A stretch of DNA of 64,000 bases from Phascolarctos cinereus (lineage: Eukaryota; Chordata; Mammalia; Diprotodontia; Phascolarctidae), in assembly GCF_002099425.1 (NCBI RefSeq), contig NW_018344126.1:4490501-4554500 (forward strand), given 5' to 3'. This document shows positions 21,240 to 33,234 of the stretch, piece by piece. The notes under the pieces were generated by a model. That model saw only the letters and a list, made by a program, of their open reading frames with translations, did no database searches and was not told the origin of the DNA. Every line of letters starts with the position of its first letter. Position 1 is the stretch's first letter. The position numbers were made by a program, and so were the translations under genes.

Positions 21240-21520
21240 CAACATATGTGATGATGTTCTTTCAAACAATTTAATCTCCTACTTCCTCAATCTGTTCTAC
21301 TCCCACGACCTACTCAGTTATACACTGGTCACACTATTGGTCTCACTGTCACCCACAAGTGTTTCACTTCTAGATCAAGAACTCTGAATTACCCTAATCT
21401 GATCATAGTCTCCTGTTATCTAATCACTCCATATGCCTTATTCCTCCTAAATCCATTCTTTGTTCACGTCATAAACTAATCTTTCTATGACTCAGTGCTT
21501 TCTCAGGTATTAATTGAATC
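21240..21520 (+). mobile_element. Possible L2 5' coding fragment
   Basis: Pyrimidine-rich sequence with 'ctgttctactcccacgacc', 'ctggtcacactattggtctc' and 'ctagatcaagaactctgaattacc' resembles the upstream coding part of L2 read in sense. The match is weak. Confidence 0.35.
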
Positions 21521-21524
21521 AAAA

Positions 21525-23760
21525 GAAGAAAAAAAGACAGAAAAATCTATAATAGTTGAGGACCTCAATGTTCCTCTTAGAGACTTAGAAAACTTTAACC
21601 AAAGAATGAAGTTAAGAACATGAATAGAATTTTAGAAAATTTAGATGTGATAGCTTTGTCATAATTATCACATGAGAATAGAAAGTTATATATTTGTTTC
21701 TTAGTGGTGCATTCTACTTTTATAAAAATTGGCCATGTGCTAAGATATAAAACCTCATAAGCAAATTAAAAAAAGCAGAAATATTAAAGACAACCATTAT
21801 AATCATAATGCAGTAAAAATTATATTTAGTAAAATCATTTGAAGAAAGGAATCAAAATTAAATGTAGAGGAAATAATTTAATCCTAAAGAATTGGTGGGT
21901 CAAATAACAAATCAAAAAAACAAGAAATAATTTCATAAAAGAAAATGACAACATTTCGGACAACATACCACAGCTATTGGGATACAGCAGTCTTTAGGAG
22001 AAATGTTTTTATCTCTAAACACATTCATCAGCAAAGAAGAGAAATTACAGGTTAATGGTCCAAATAAAAGACATAGAAAAGAAACAAGGTAAAAACTAAA
22101 CAAAAATAGAAATTATGAAAATCAAAGAAGAGATAAACAAAATTGAAAACAATTAAACAAATATTCCATAATGCATTGATAAGTAAATCAAAGATCTGGT
22201 TTTCTTGTGCATGTGGGGGAATGGAGCAAAATATTTAAGAAAATAAACAATCTATTAATTAACCTGACAAAGAGATAGAATGAATAAATATCTAACAAAA
22301 ACAAATATAAGGAGAAATAAAAAAGAATGAAGAGGTAATAAAGAACACAGTTTGAAAATATTTATATGAATTCCATGAGCCTTTACTAAAATGCAAAATA
22401 CTCAGATTGTCATCATAAGAAATAGAGAATTTAATTAACCCAATCTCAGAAAAAGAAATTAAACAAGCTATAAATGAACTCTAGAAAGAAGAAGAAAGTA
22501 CCAGATGAAATGACAATAAAGTCTATGAAACATTCAAGGAACAAGTAATTCCAATTTTTATAAGAATTATTTGTAAAAATAGGGAAAGCTAGTATCCCAT
22601 GAAACTCCTTCTATAAAATAAGTATGGTCTTGATATCTTAATCAGGGAGTGATGTTAGAAAAAGAAAACTATAATCCAAAATCAAACATATATATGCAAA
22701 ATGTTGAATACAATACAAAATATAAAACATATTAAAAAGTTACTCACTATGTCCAGATTATGTTTATAAGAGAAATGCAGAGTTGATTCAATATTAGGAA
22801 ACTATAAACATAATAGACCATGCTAATAACAAAAACAGTGAAATCACATGATTACATCAATAGATAAAGAAAAAGCGTCACTCAAAATCCCTAACCTTTT
22901 ATGTCAACATATTAGAAAGCACAGGAATAAGTGGACTTTTCTTTAGTATGGTAAATAATATCTATCAAAATCAGGATCTAGATCTTCTGTAATAAAAAAA
23001 AAATTGAGGGAATAAGCATAGGTATAGAAGAAAAAAAACATTATTACTTTTTCAGGTTTACTTAGAGAACCTTAGAGATCTTTAAGCAAAATTAACAGAA
23101 ATAATTTCAATAAATTGTTAGAATATAAAATAAACCAATAAAATCATCAGGCTTCTGGATATTGCTGATAAAACCTAGTAGAAAGGTATAAAAAAAAGAA
23201 TTCCAAATTCCCACAAATTGTTGAACCTATCTGAGAGTCCACTTACTTACTTACATATGGGAGTTATTTAAATACCACTACAACATACTCATTATAGAAA
23301 TAAATACAGAAAAATTGAGAGGAATTAGTTGCTATTTTTAGATATTAGTACATGCAAGCTACTAGCAATTAATCCCTCTCTCTTTTTCTGTATTTATTTC
23401 TATAATGAGTAAATTATGCATGCAAATATAATAGAATGTTATTGGCCTGTAAAAATTGATGTAAGGGACAAATTCGAAGAGACCTGGGAATTATTGATGA
23501 GCTGATGCATAGTGAAGTAAGTAGAACTGGAACTATTTGTAAAGGTGAAAGACTAAAGAGCTTTGATCAAGACAATGACCAGTCATAGCATCAAAAGGCT
23601 CCCACATTTTGGTGGAGAAGTGATGGACCGCAGGTGCAGAATGTTACATACATTTTTGGGCTTTGCCAGCTTAACACATACATATTTTACTTGTCTGTAC
23701 TTGTTATTTACAAAGGAGGGATTTTATTTTTTTTTATTTTAAGTGGGAGAATTTTAAGGG
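21525..23760 (+). pseudogene. Old L1 LINE, ORF2 remnants
   Basis: AT-rich, heavily decayed L1 in sense. It starts with endonuclease-region text ('ctataatagttgaggacctcaatgttcctc', the GDFN-region counterpart IVEDLNVPL). It goes on through the RT region ('gcagagttgattcaatattaggaaac', 'aatagaccatgctaat', 'cacatgattacatcaatag') and ends in the ORF2 C-terminus and 3'UTR ('gacctgggaattattgatgagctgatgcatagtgaagtaag', 'agaagtgatggaccgcagg'). Parts are missing between these blocks. No frame above 60 codons survives. Divergence is much higher than in the L1 at 10-19 kb. Confidence 0.75.
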
Positions 23761-23915
23761 AGAATTAGGGGATAGTGATAATGATGTAAAAAAAGGAAAA
23801 GAAAGAAAAGAGTGTCAATGATACATTTAAACAATATTGACACAGGATAGTGCAAAAGGATGTTAAGAGATACAGACAAGTGTGGCAATGTTGGTAACGC
23901 CATATTAAATTTAAC

Positions 23916-24060
23916 ATTTTTTTTTTTAGGCAATTGGGGTTAAGTGACTTGCCCAGAGTCACACAGGTAGTAAGTGTCAGGTGTCTGAGGTCAGATCTGA
24001 ACTCAGGTCCTCCTGACTCCAGGGCCAGTGCACTATCCACTGTGCTACCCAGCTGCCCCT
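23916..24060 (-). repeat. tRNA/CORE SINE
   Basis: Antisense copy with T run (tail), 'ggcaattggggttaagtgacttgcccagagtcacacagg' in parts, and 'ctatccactgtgctacccagctgcccc'. Short flanking match 'taacat' on both sides may be the rest of a target duplication. Confidence 0.85.
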
Positions 24061-24930
24061 AACATGTATTTTTAAATAACAAACTGGATGTGATAGATTC
24101 ACAGTTTCATATGACCTTTGAATAGGGAAATGTTCACATTTCCTGATGATTCTCTAGTTCACAACAAACAATTAAAAAACACAACATAATAGAAACTCTT
24201 ATCATTTGCTCAATTGTATTGAGTACAGTACTGTCAATTAAAAAAAATTAGATGTCCTTCATAACGACATTTCTCACATTGGGGTTCTTGGGATAAAAAA
24301 AGCTAACTTTCGTTGAAATGAAATCTCTTAGATGAAAATCTACCACTTGGTTGCGTTGAGATTTCAAGCCGCAGAGAGACCAGGACTACAGAGAATTCCT
24401 ATTAAAATGATTGAGGCACAATGCATGTTGGAAATTCTGACTTCCAAAATAGGTAAGTATGCTGGTCATTTGTCACAGTGCATGACCTATTGCCTTTTTC
24501 CTTTTTTTTTTTTTAACCATTTGTATGTCTAAATGTCATAAGCCAAAGAGGAATGAAGCTGGACAAGGCCTATCTAGATATTGTGAGAGAAAGCAGGGTA
24601 CTACCCTGATCTCTCATTGTGATAAGCTTATAACCTTGGTTTTCCAAAAGAGATTGAAGCTGAGCACAAGCTTTGACAGACTTGCAGGATTTGCTCAGTG
24701 GTAGACAATGTGTCTGTCATTCAAAGTCTAGTCTAGCTAAGTTAAGAGAAGCTCATCTGTACAAGACTGGGCACCAGGTGGTGAAATCTTTTTTGTCCAT
24801 AGCAAGTCATGAAAACTGCCTACTGAGATGTGAAGGGGCTGTGATTGGCATTAACAGAGGGAAAACAACCTAAAAACTAAAAAAAAAGAAATCGGTATAT
24901 AAAAGAAGCATTTCCATATGTTTCATAACA
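24061..24930. other. No gene supported; isolated splice-donor-like site
   Basis: Non-repeat sequence. A consensus donor-like site ATAG|GTAAGTAT occurs at 24449-24460, downstream of an open stretch from 24332. The encoded peptide has no known domain and no acceptor or second exon is evident. I therefore do not call an exon. Confidence 0.35.
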
Positions 24931-24934
24931 ACTA

Positions 24935-25060
24935 CTAGACTGTAAGCTCCATGAGGGCAGACACTATATTTTATTTAACCCTGTTATCCCACTTAATACC
25001 TAGCATAATGCCCTGGATACAGAAAGGTACTCAATAAATGTTAGTTGAATGGAATTGAAT
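24935..25060 (+). mobile_element. L2 LINE 3' end
   Basis: Sense L2 tail: 'ctagactgtaagctccatgagggcaga', 'atacctagcataatgccctgg', 'ggtactcaataaatgttagttgaatgg'. This is the canonical end of L2. Confidence 0.8.
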
Positions 25061-25064
25061 TGGC

Positions 25065-27590
25065 AGATAATTGGGAGAGATGTAGCAAAATGGGTGAGGG
25101 GAGAAGAGGGATTGGTTTAGGAGAATAGGGTCAAGGCAAATCCACTTACTAGACCATTAGCTGAGGTGAGTATTATCTGAGGAATTAGATGAGAAATATC
25201 CTTTCTCTGGTACATCCTAGAGTACCACTGAAATTGAACACATCACTTTTTTTTCATATCTATAATCAGTTCCCTCACCCTTACTAGTTATTACTATTTC
25301 TGTTTTCTCAGATGCCAATTTAGCCCTATTTGTAAAGCTTTCCTGTCTTCAACCTACTTCCTGCATGAACCTATAATTAGATTCTTTCCTATGGTTCTCT
25401 ATGATTCCCTACAGTCTTCAAAGGAGGAAAAAACAAAAACAAAAACACTATATGCAGGGTTTATGTTGCTTTGTTTAGTAAATGAATCAGGCTTTGAGTC
25501 CCAAAGGATTCGATAAAATCCCCTCCATTGCCCAGACTTCAAACTCAGCACAGCCTGGCATGTGGAAGTGTGGCTCAGTGAATAGACAGGAAATTTCTGG
25601 ATTATATAATTTCTGATAAATTGCTTCTCTTCTCCAGGACTTGATTTTCTATTAAAAAACAACAGCACAAAAGATGATAAACCAGAAACTCTCACTCTAA
25701 ATATGAGAAATAATGAAAACAATTATTGGAATATACTTTTACAGAGTATGTGATTAATAATAATCTAGTTAATCTTGCTCTAGTAAGTGGGTCCCTTTGC
25801 TGTTCAATCAGTGTCAGTGATATTGAATAATAGCAGCGTATTACTCACCAGCAGCATTATTGAATAAGAATGATTTACAGTAGGCAATGAGTCCTGTTCC
25901 CTGTCATCATGACAGTCTTTGTGTGGAGGGCATAAAAGGTTGAGTAGGGTGCAATGACTCAGCTAGGATTATGCATCTATGATGCAGAAGGCAATAGGCT
26001 ACAGGTTTAGAATTCATCCTCAAATGGATTTGTGGATTTAGTCACACTTTGCACTTTGTACTGCTGGGGTAGGTCTCAGGTCATTTACTTCTTAAAAGGT
26101 GACAAGAAATTCCAGACCAATGAATGAAATCACTTTTTGGAATGCTTCCTGAAGTTTCTTCAGATCTGTGATATTATTTTACCAAAACACCTAACCTGCT
26201 ACCTAGATAGTTCACTATTTCATAGGGCTCTTCCTTGTCAAAGAAGTGATGTGAAACTCAGAATGCCTTATAAAGCCTCTGGCCCCTTAGCCTCTCCCTT
26301 AATGATGTTCAGGTGGGAGTACCATCTGGCTAGTAAGAATCCTGGTGTTGTGGCCAATGATCCTCTCTCGGTGAAAACAGTTTCTCGTGTGCTGAGTGCC
26401 TTAATGGCTGATAAATTTTTCCATGCACGTCACTGCATTTCCTAGGTCCAAGTCATTACTTTGCAAAAAGCACTTTGGAAAAAATAAGGTCTAATTCTGC
26501 TCCAGTATAACAATGACTGCTAAATATTTTAGGCTGCAATCTCATCTTGATTTCATGGGGATTTGCCAATGTCACCTGAGGTCCAGGCTCCCCAAAGGAC
26601 TCTGAACTAACATGGTCCTCATTTGATCCCAGGGACCACCCTGCCCCAACTGGGATCAGTTTCCCTCTTTGGATCATTGCTTTCACCCTCCAGTTAAACT
26701 CTAGGGGAATTCTACAAATTTGGTTTCTACAAAACTGGGAAACAGGGTGCCCATCTCCCACATAGGCAATCATTGTATGAGTAATATGCATTTCAACAGC
26801 TTTTATTTTATCCACAACACAACACAAAGGACTTACAGGAGTCCTTAAACAAAGACAGAAACATAAAGCACTCTAATAACATTTCAGATATTCCTTCTCC
26901 AGAGGTAATTGCACTTTGGAGGACTGTTGAATGAAAACTCTTAGTTATCTTAGACCATAAAATCAGCAAGGTCTACATCTTTTGTAGCCCACTCTCTACC
27001 AAGGCAGTGCTTTAGATCTTTAGCTACAGGGCAACCCTCAGGTAAGGATCCCCTTCCTTTTCCTATAGGCCCATCATTAAGGAAATTCCCTCACTCTAGG
27101 AGGCTGATGTTGAAACAATTGAAATCTGGAATTCTTGATTTCTTGGGAACTTCCAAATTTGCATGGAAAGATTATTCTCAGAAACTCTAGTCTCTGGACT
27201 CTTCTCAGTAAACAAAACAGAAAGGCAGAAGAAGCATCCAGGAAGAAAGGAGCAAGGACTCCCCTCTCAGGCTTGCTTGGGCAAACATGGGCTGAGAGCC
27301 TTGTGTGTTTCCTGCAAGTTGCCAATTTTTGCTCAAACAATAGATAGGAAGGAAGAAATCCCCCCTCTCTCCTTGCAGCATCCTTGTCAGGAAGTCCAAG
27401 GGAAAGAATGTGAAAAAAGAAGGGATGAGCCATTTTACAGCTCTTATGGACAACCGAGAAAAGGAAATTCTTTAGGTAAGATTCCATTCCCTTGACTCTC
27501 AATCATCTATCATATTGGAAGGTGTCTTTCTGGGGATCAATCATAGGATTTTCTTATGTCCAACGACTTTCCAATTATAGTCGAGGACTA
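25065..27590. other. No gene; unassigned 2.5 kb
   Basis: I see no recognisable repeat or exon. Several open frames of 100-141 codons occur (25399-25722 -, 26137-26445 +, 26456-26827 -, 27077-27502 -, 27163-27495 +). They overlap on both strands and lack domains, signal peptides or conserved motifs. None is supported as a gene. Confidence 0.4.
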
Positions 27591-27593
27591 GGG

Positions 27594-27749
27594 CAGGGGT
27601 GGGGAACCTGCAGCTTTGGGGCCACACGTGGCCCTCTGGGTCCTCAGGTTTGGCCCTTTGACTGAATCCAAGTTCGATTCATTCAAAGGTCACACTTGAG
27701 GACCCAGAGGGCCACATGTGGCTCCAAAGCAGCAGGTTCCCTGACTCTG
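27594..27749. mobile_element. hAT-like palindromic MITE
   Basis: A 156-base element whose two halves are inverted copies. The left edge is CAGGGGTGGGGAACCTGC and the reverse complement of the right edge is CAGAGTCAGGGAACCTGC. Inner parts such as 'gtggccctctgggtcctca' (left) pair with 'gaggacccagagggccac' (right). The CAGGGGTGGGGAACCTGC end is the known terminus of a family of non-autonomous hAT (Charlie-like) elements. It has no gene and needed a transposase in trans. An 8-base target duplication could not be recognised, so it is old. RNA from it would form a long hairpin. Confidence 0.8.
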
Positions 27750-27759
27750 GAGTTTCCTG

Positions 27760-29110
27760 GAGCATACCTCCAGGGAGTTTCCCTTCCCACAAAGACTTGC
27801 ACCCTGCAGTCTAAAATGATTGGGGGAAACTAATCAGATTAACATGGACCTGTGTCTAACTTTTTAGGCTGAGTCCCTAAAAGGATTATTTTGTTTCTCT
27901 TTGATACCTGAAGTTAATCAAGGATTACCTCAAAAATAAGCTCAGCTATTGCTTTTGTCCAGGTTTCCTCCAAAGTGGATATCAGTGTCTTCAATTTCAA
28001 CACAAGCACTCAATACCTGTGGCTAGCAGGTATGGAATAGCCTTTATCCACCTTGAAAAGTACATCAGGCAATAGGGATTTACCAGAGTTCACAGACAAA
28101 TATAGAAACATATAGTGCATTGATTTCCTTAGACCATCCTTACCCCAAACCTTAGCAGTTGGAGACACTTGGTTTGCTTAGCAGATACTTTCCAATTTAC
28201 CTTCCACCTGCCTATCTGAACAACTCACAGGCTGACAAGGTCCAGAGCTCCTGTCTTTAACCCCCTCCATGTGACTTTATTCCTCTAGCTTCAGGGTAGT
28301 TCTCTTTTCCAAATTGCTTGCTGTTTCAGAAACCTCCTTCTGAGAGGTTGCTGCCCCAAGTCTCACATTCAAGAATGTTAAATCTCTTAGGAGTTATTGA
28401 ATTCAGGATTACCCTTAAGGTAAATAATAACTCTCAAAGCTGGAAATTGGATTGCTAATATCTGACCCGTGCCTAGAAAAGGAAACCGAGAGACAGAGGA
28501 AGGTATCCACAAGGTTCTGGTTGCTCCACAGGTTCACACAATTTCCAGTCCATGTCTTCTGTTGGTAATTTTCTCCACTGAAGAAGCTCCTCTTGCTGCC
28601 AGGTGGCTGTGCCTAATGGACACAGGACCTTGAAATCACAAATTCACCTACAAGCCTGGACACATCTGTCTATAGAACAATGTTCCTTCACCTACTTAGG
28701 GATGGAAACCTAGTAGAAAAGGCATCTAGAGGACTAGGTGCAAGCTTACCTGGTTGAATCCCCTCACTTTAACTTCTGTGGGAGTGGTAAGTAGGGTAGG
28801 GGTTGGGAGAGAGTATTGTTCATACACTGAGTACCACACAAAAAGTCTAGTAATAAAATTACTTGTCATATATGAGAATCTAAAGAAGAGAGAAAACTGG
28901 ATACTAGCTCTTCTTTTTAATTCAGTAAGTACTCTGTACTCCTACTCTTGTCATGAGGGAAAGCCAAGGAATTACTCAGGACTTGTGGCATCATACCAAA
29001 GTGACAACTCCTTTAGAGAAGAGCACATGCTTTCCCTGAAGTTGCTAGGACAACTGTGAATATGCTGTGTGAGATGGTGCCATTACACGTACACTTACTG
29101 GGGGAATATT
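27760..29110. other. No gene; unassigned
   Basis: No repeat family or exon recognised. The 101-codon frame at 28754-29059 has no recognisable domain. Confidence 0.35.
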
Positions 29111-29119
29111 CCAACTCAA

Positions 29120-29255
29120 CCTCTGCTCCATATACAAGTTGTCTCTCCTGACTGGGTTGTAAGCCCCTGGAAGACAGGAGTTGTTTTCACTTTTTTATTT
29201 GTATCCCAAGTGCCTAGCACAATCCCTGGCACAGAGCAAGCTTGTTGAGATTGAT
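29120..29255 (+). mobile_element. L2 LINE 3' end
   Basis: Sense L2 tail: 'gggttgtaagcccctggaagacagg', 'tttgtatcccaagtgcctagcac', 'ccctggcacagagcaagcttgttg'. Confidence 0.75.
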
Positions 29256-29499
29256 GAGGGCAAGACCACATTTTACTGTATGCTGTGTTGAGTACAAACC
29301 TATTGGATTAGGAATTACATTTCTCAAGGGGTTCTAGACCTCAGGAGTGAATTTGGTAGAGGTTCCTTGGACTTCAGTTCCCACTTTAAGTTCCCAAAAC
29401 CGTGTGCTTAGGAGACAGTGTGAATGTAACAAGCATGGCTATGAAAAAGGAAATAGATATGGAAACATGGAGTGGAGATGTCAAGGGGTCAAAAACTAT

Positions 29500-30120
29500 G
29501 GGTGTGAGGTGGAACCTCAGAGTTGGAGTGTACTTTTTTTTACTCAGCAACTTGGAGCATATTTTTCACATGTAGTTATTGATAGTTTTCATTTCTTCAT
29601 TTAAGTACTCCATGTTCTATCCTTTGACCTTTTAGCTATTAGGGAATGGTTCTTACTCATATGTTTGTATAAATTCTTTTCATCTTCGTCAGAAAGATTT
29701 GCTGTAATGCTTTTGTTTTCAATTATTTCCCTTTTGATTTTAATTGTATTTATCTTGTTTGTGCTGAACTTTTGAATTTTAAGCAATCAAGACCGTTTAT
29801 TTTACCTTTTATGATCATCTCTATGCCTTGTTTAGATAAGAATTACCCCTCCAAGTTGTGAAAGATATCTCTTTTCAGTGTCCTCTAATTTTTTGAAGAA
29901 AAAATTTATGACGTAAGGTCACTTAGCTATTTGGAATTTTTTTTTGATAAATGGAGTAAGGTATTGGTCTAAACCTAGTTTCTGCCAGACTGCTTGCCAG
30001 TTATTCCAGTAATTTTTATTAAATGGGAGTCCTTATCCCTGTAGTTAATATCCCTGGAGTTACTAAATATCGTTCTATTATGTTTGATTGCTTCTAGTAT
30101 TTACCCAATATGTCCAATTA
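29500..30120 (-). mobile_element. Old L1, ORF2 3' part (left half)
   Basis: Antisense L1 ORF2 C-terminal region: 'tctatcctttgaccttttagctat', 'gggaatggttcttactcat', 'gcaatcaagaccgtttattttacc', 'gataaatggagtaaggtattggtctaaacctagtttctgcc'. This is the order seen in the younger L1 at 11.0-11.5 kb but more diverged. Its continuation is found at 32626-33230, after a LINE and a SINE. Confidence 0.7.
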
Positions 30121-30129
30121 ATCATCAAC

Positions 30130-32625
30130 TTATCCTCTCCAAGTTAAATGTTCTCATTCAACAAAAGCACTGGCCTCAAGGCAAGACACTGCCAGAAGAC
30201 TGAATGTCAACAGATTATAGTGCTTCTCTGAGTGGGAACAGTTCATCGCTAACTTGGAGGGAAAGTTGAGTCAACACATGCTTGGCAACGGTGGAGCAGA
30301 AAAGGAGTGGGTGGCTGTCAGAGATTTGGTGTACAGCACTGCATTTACTCATCTGGGTCAGAACACTCATATACATAAAGACTAGTTTTATGAAAATGAT
30401 ATGAAAATTCAGAAACTACTAAATGAAAAATGAGAACTCCACAGGGTTTACCAGCCGGATAGTTCATCCATCTCTAACTAAGAAGGTCACATTTAACTAC
30501 AGCACAAATAAAGCTTAGAATGATGCAGGATTCTTGGCTCAGTAAGAAAGTAGATGAAATTCAGTTTTTTGCTGTTATTAACAATCCAGGGTGCTTTTAT
30601 GATGTCCTTAAGGCTATTTATGTGCCAAAGACCTATGGTGCATCTCAACTACTCAGTGCTGATGGAGCCACATTGATTAGTAATAAGGATGTGATCTGGG
30701 AGAGATGGGCTGAACACTTCGTACGTATTATCAACAGACTGTCATCAATCCATCTGAAGCCATTGACTGTTTACCTCAGGTTGGAGTCAATCCCTCTAGA
30801 GCCAAATTTCCAATTGAAGAAGGGGTTTTTAATGCTATCAGACTCCTCTTCTGTGGCAAAGCATCTAGTGCTGATTCTATTCCAGCTGAGGTTCACAAGG
30901 TGGTGGGGGTGGTAGGGTGTTCCATTGCTCATACAAAAGCTGACTGAAATTTTCTGGGTTATATGGCAAGAGGAGTTCAAGGATGCCTCCATTGTCCGTC
31001 TCTATAAAGGCAAAGGAAACAGATTGCCCTGTGACAATCATGAGGGGGGAGTCTCTGTCTTAGTCATTGCTGGCAAGATTCTTGCCAGAGTCTTCCTTAC
31101 TAGTCTGATCCTTCACCTGGAAGATGGCCATTTACTTGAGAGGCAGTGTGGCTTCAGAAATGGCTGATGAATGGTTGATGTAGTGTTTGCTGTCCAGCAA
31201 CTCCAGGAGAAATGCCAGGAACAGAACAGAGTCTGTGCACAACGCTAGTACACAACGTTCATCGATCTGACCAAGGCCTTGAATCCTGTCAAAGGCCTTT
31301 GATACTGTCCTGAGAGGTAATGAAAAATTATGTCAAAATATGGCTGCCCAGAGAACTTCATTGGTGTTGTACCTCAATTTCATGAAGGCATGCTTGCCTG
31401 GGTTCTGGATAATAGATGATGCTCTCGTGCTTTCCCAGTCACCAACGGAGTGAAGCAGGACTGTATGCCTGCTCCCATGCTTTTTAGCGTGATGTTTTCA
31501 GCAATGTTGTCAGATGCCTTCCATAAGGATAAACATAGCATCCAGGTCAGCTGCCACACTGATGGTAAATTATTTAACTTGAAAAGGCTACAGATCAAGA
31601 ATAAAGTAGAGGGAGAGTTGGTGCATGATTTTTTTCTTTTTGTTTGCAGATGATTGTGCATTCAATGCAGCCTCTGAAGCTGAGCTGCCACAAAGTATGG
31701 ATCAAGTCTCTGCTGCTTGTGCTAATTTTGGCCTAACAATTAACACCAAGAAATCACAGTGCTCTACCAGCCATAACCACACCATCCACATTTGGAAACA
31801 TCCGTTACAGCGAATGGAGAGGTTTTGAATGCTGTAGCTAATTTCACTTATCTTGGCAGTATACTTTCCAGGGATGTACACACTGATAATGAGGTTGACT
31901 GATGGAAAGTGTGGAAGAGAAGAGGTATTAGACTGCCTACTAGATTGAAGGTCTACAAAGCCACTGTGCTGACTTTATTGTTCTATGCCTGTGAAATTTG
32001 GGCAGTATACCAGTGCCATGCCAGGAAACTGAATTGTTTCCCTTTGAATTATCTTAGGAAGATTCTGAAGATCACCAGCAGGATAATGTACCAGACACTG
32101 AGGTCCTTTCTCAAACTAAAATGTCAAGCATTCAAACTCTACTGCAGAGAGATCAACTCTGATGGCTGTCCATGTCGTTCAAATGCCAAATGTACAACTT
32201 GCCTAAAAGACCATGTTATGGAGAACTCATGCAAGGAAGGCACTCACATGATGGTCAAAAGAAGTAATACAAGGGCACTCTCAAGCTCTCTCTGAAGAAC
32301 TTTGGAATTGATTGCATGACATGGGAGTCACTGGCAAAGGACTGCTCAGCATGACATGCCTGCATCAAAAGAGGTGCTGTGCTCTATGAGCAAAGCAGAA
32401 TTGCAGTAGCTCAAAAGAAACATGAGATGTGCCAATGTAGAGACATCTCCACCCCAAATGTTTGTATAGGGTATTTGTGCCTGACCTGTGGTAGAGCTTT
32501 CTGAGCTCATATTGGTCTGATCAGCCACAGTCAGACACACTATAACTTGACTCTAGCGTGGTGATGCCATTTTGGTCCTCTTTAAGAACTAAGGATAACA
32601 ACCAACGAACCATCAACCACCACCA
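30130..32625 (+). pseudogene. RTE-like LINE relic C with C-terminal zinc finger
   Basis: A 2.5 kb non-LTR element in sense. Pieces in order: NNPGCFYDVLKAIYVPKTYGASQLLSADGATLISNK and WAEHF (30520-30915); DASIVRLYKGKGNRLPCDNH, VIAGKILARVF, LERQCGFRNG (30925-31167); the FVDLTKAF-like region (31255-31300); GVKQDCMPAPMLFSVMFSAMLSDAFH (31450-31560); FADDCAFNAASEAELPQSMDQVSAACANFGLTINTKKSQ (31640-31750, catalytic ADD); RRGIRLPTRLKVYKATVLTLLFYACEIWAVYQCHARKLN (31909-32030). Near 32477-32540 lies a C2H2 finger (CLTCGRAF.AHIGLISHSQTH, C-x2-C-x12-H-x3-H). It ends 'ctaaggataacaaccaac'. The endonuclease half is missing. The LINE clade is probably RTE but is not certain. It sits inside an old L1. Confidence 0.75.
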
Positions 32626-32650
32626 ATTAACTGAACAACAATTCTATTTT

Positions 32651-32789
32651 TTTGTGAGGGCAATTGGGGTTAAGTGACTTGCCCAGGGTCACACAGCTAG
32701 TGAGTGTTATGTGTCTGAGGCCGGATTTGAACTCAGGTCCTCCTGACTCCAGGGCCAGTGCTCTATCCACTGTGCCACCTAGCTGCCCC
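32651..32789 (-). repeat. tRNA/CORE SINE
   Basis: Almost identical to the copy at 1471-1608: 'gggttaagtgacttgcccag', 'cagctagtgagtgttatgtg', 'gtgccacctagctgcccc'. The words 'caattc' on both sides (about 32638 and 32790) may be a target duplication. It lies between the RTE relic C and the resumed L1. Confidence 0.85.
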
Positions 32790-33230
32790 AATTCCAGTTT
32801 TTAATCATTACCAAATTGTTTCAATGATTACTGCAATGTGTAATTTTATATTTGGTACTTCTAGACCCTCTTCCCTCCCACTTTTAAAAAATTATTTCTC
32901 ATGAGATTCTTACCTTTAGTTACTACAGATAAATTTGTTAATGCAATGTCTTAATCTATAAAATAACCCATTAGTAGTTTAATTGGTATAGCATTAACTC
33001 TTCACCAGTTTTATCACATTGGCATGACCCATCTATGAAAAATTAATATCTCTCCAATTATACATCTTCCTTTATTTCTGCAAAAAGTGTTTTGTAGTTG
33101 CATTCATATAAGTTCTGGTGCATCTTTGTAGATGCGCTCCCAGACGCTTTATGCACTCTCTAGTTCCTTTGAATGGGATTTCTTTTTCTATCTATTATTT
33201 CTGAGTTTTATTAATAGCACACATAAATGA
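32790..33230 (-). mobile_element. Old L1, ORF2 (right half)
   Basis: Continuation of the antisense L1 of 29500-30120: 'accaaattgtttcaatgattactgc', 'aattggtatagcattaactc', 'tttatcacattggcatgaccc', 'tgcaaaaagtgttttgtagttgc'. The matching text in the L1 at 11.6-11.95 kb has the same order. Confidence 0.7.
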
Positions 33231-33234
33231 CATC

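Noticed and set aside
26137-27502. Several 100-141 codon frames, possibly a small gene
   Set aside because: They overlap each other on opposite strands, have no recognisable domain, no supporting splice sites and no known homologue I can recall.
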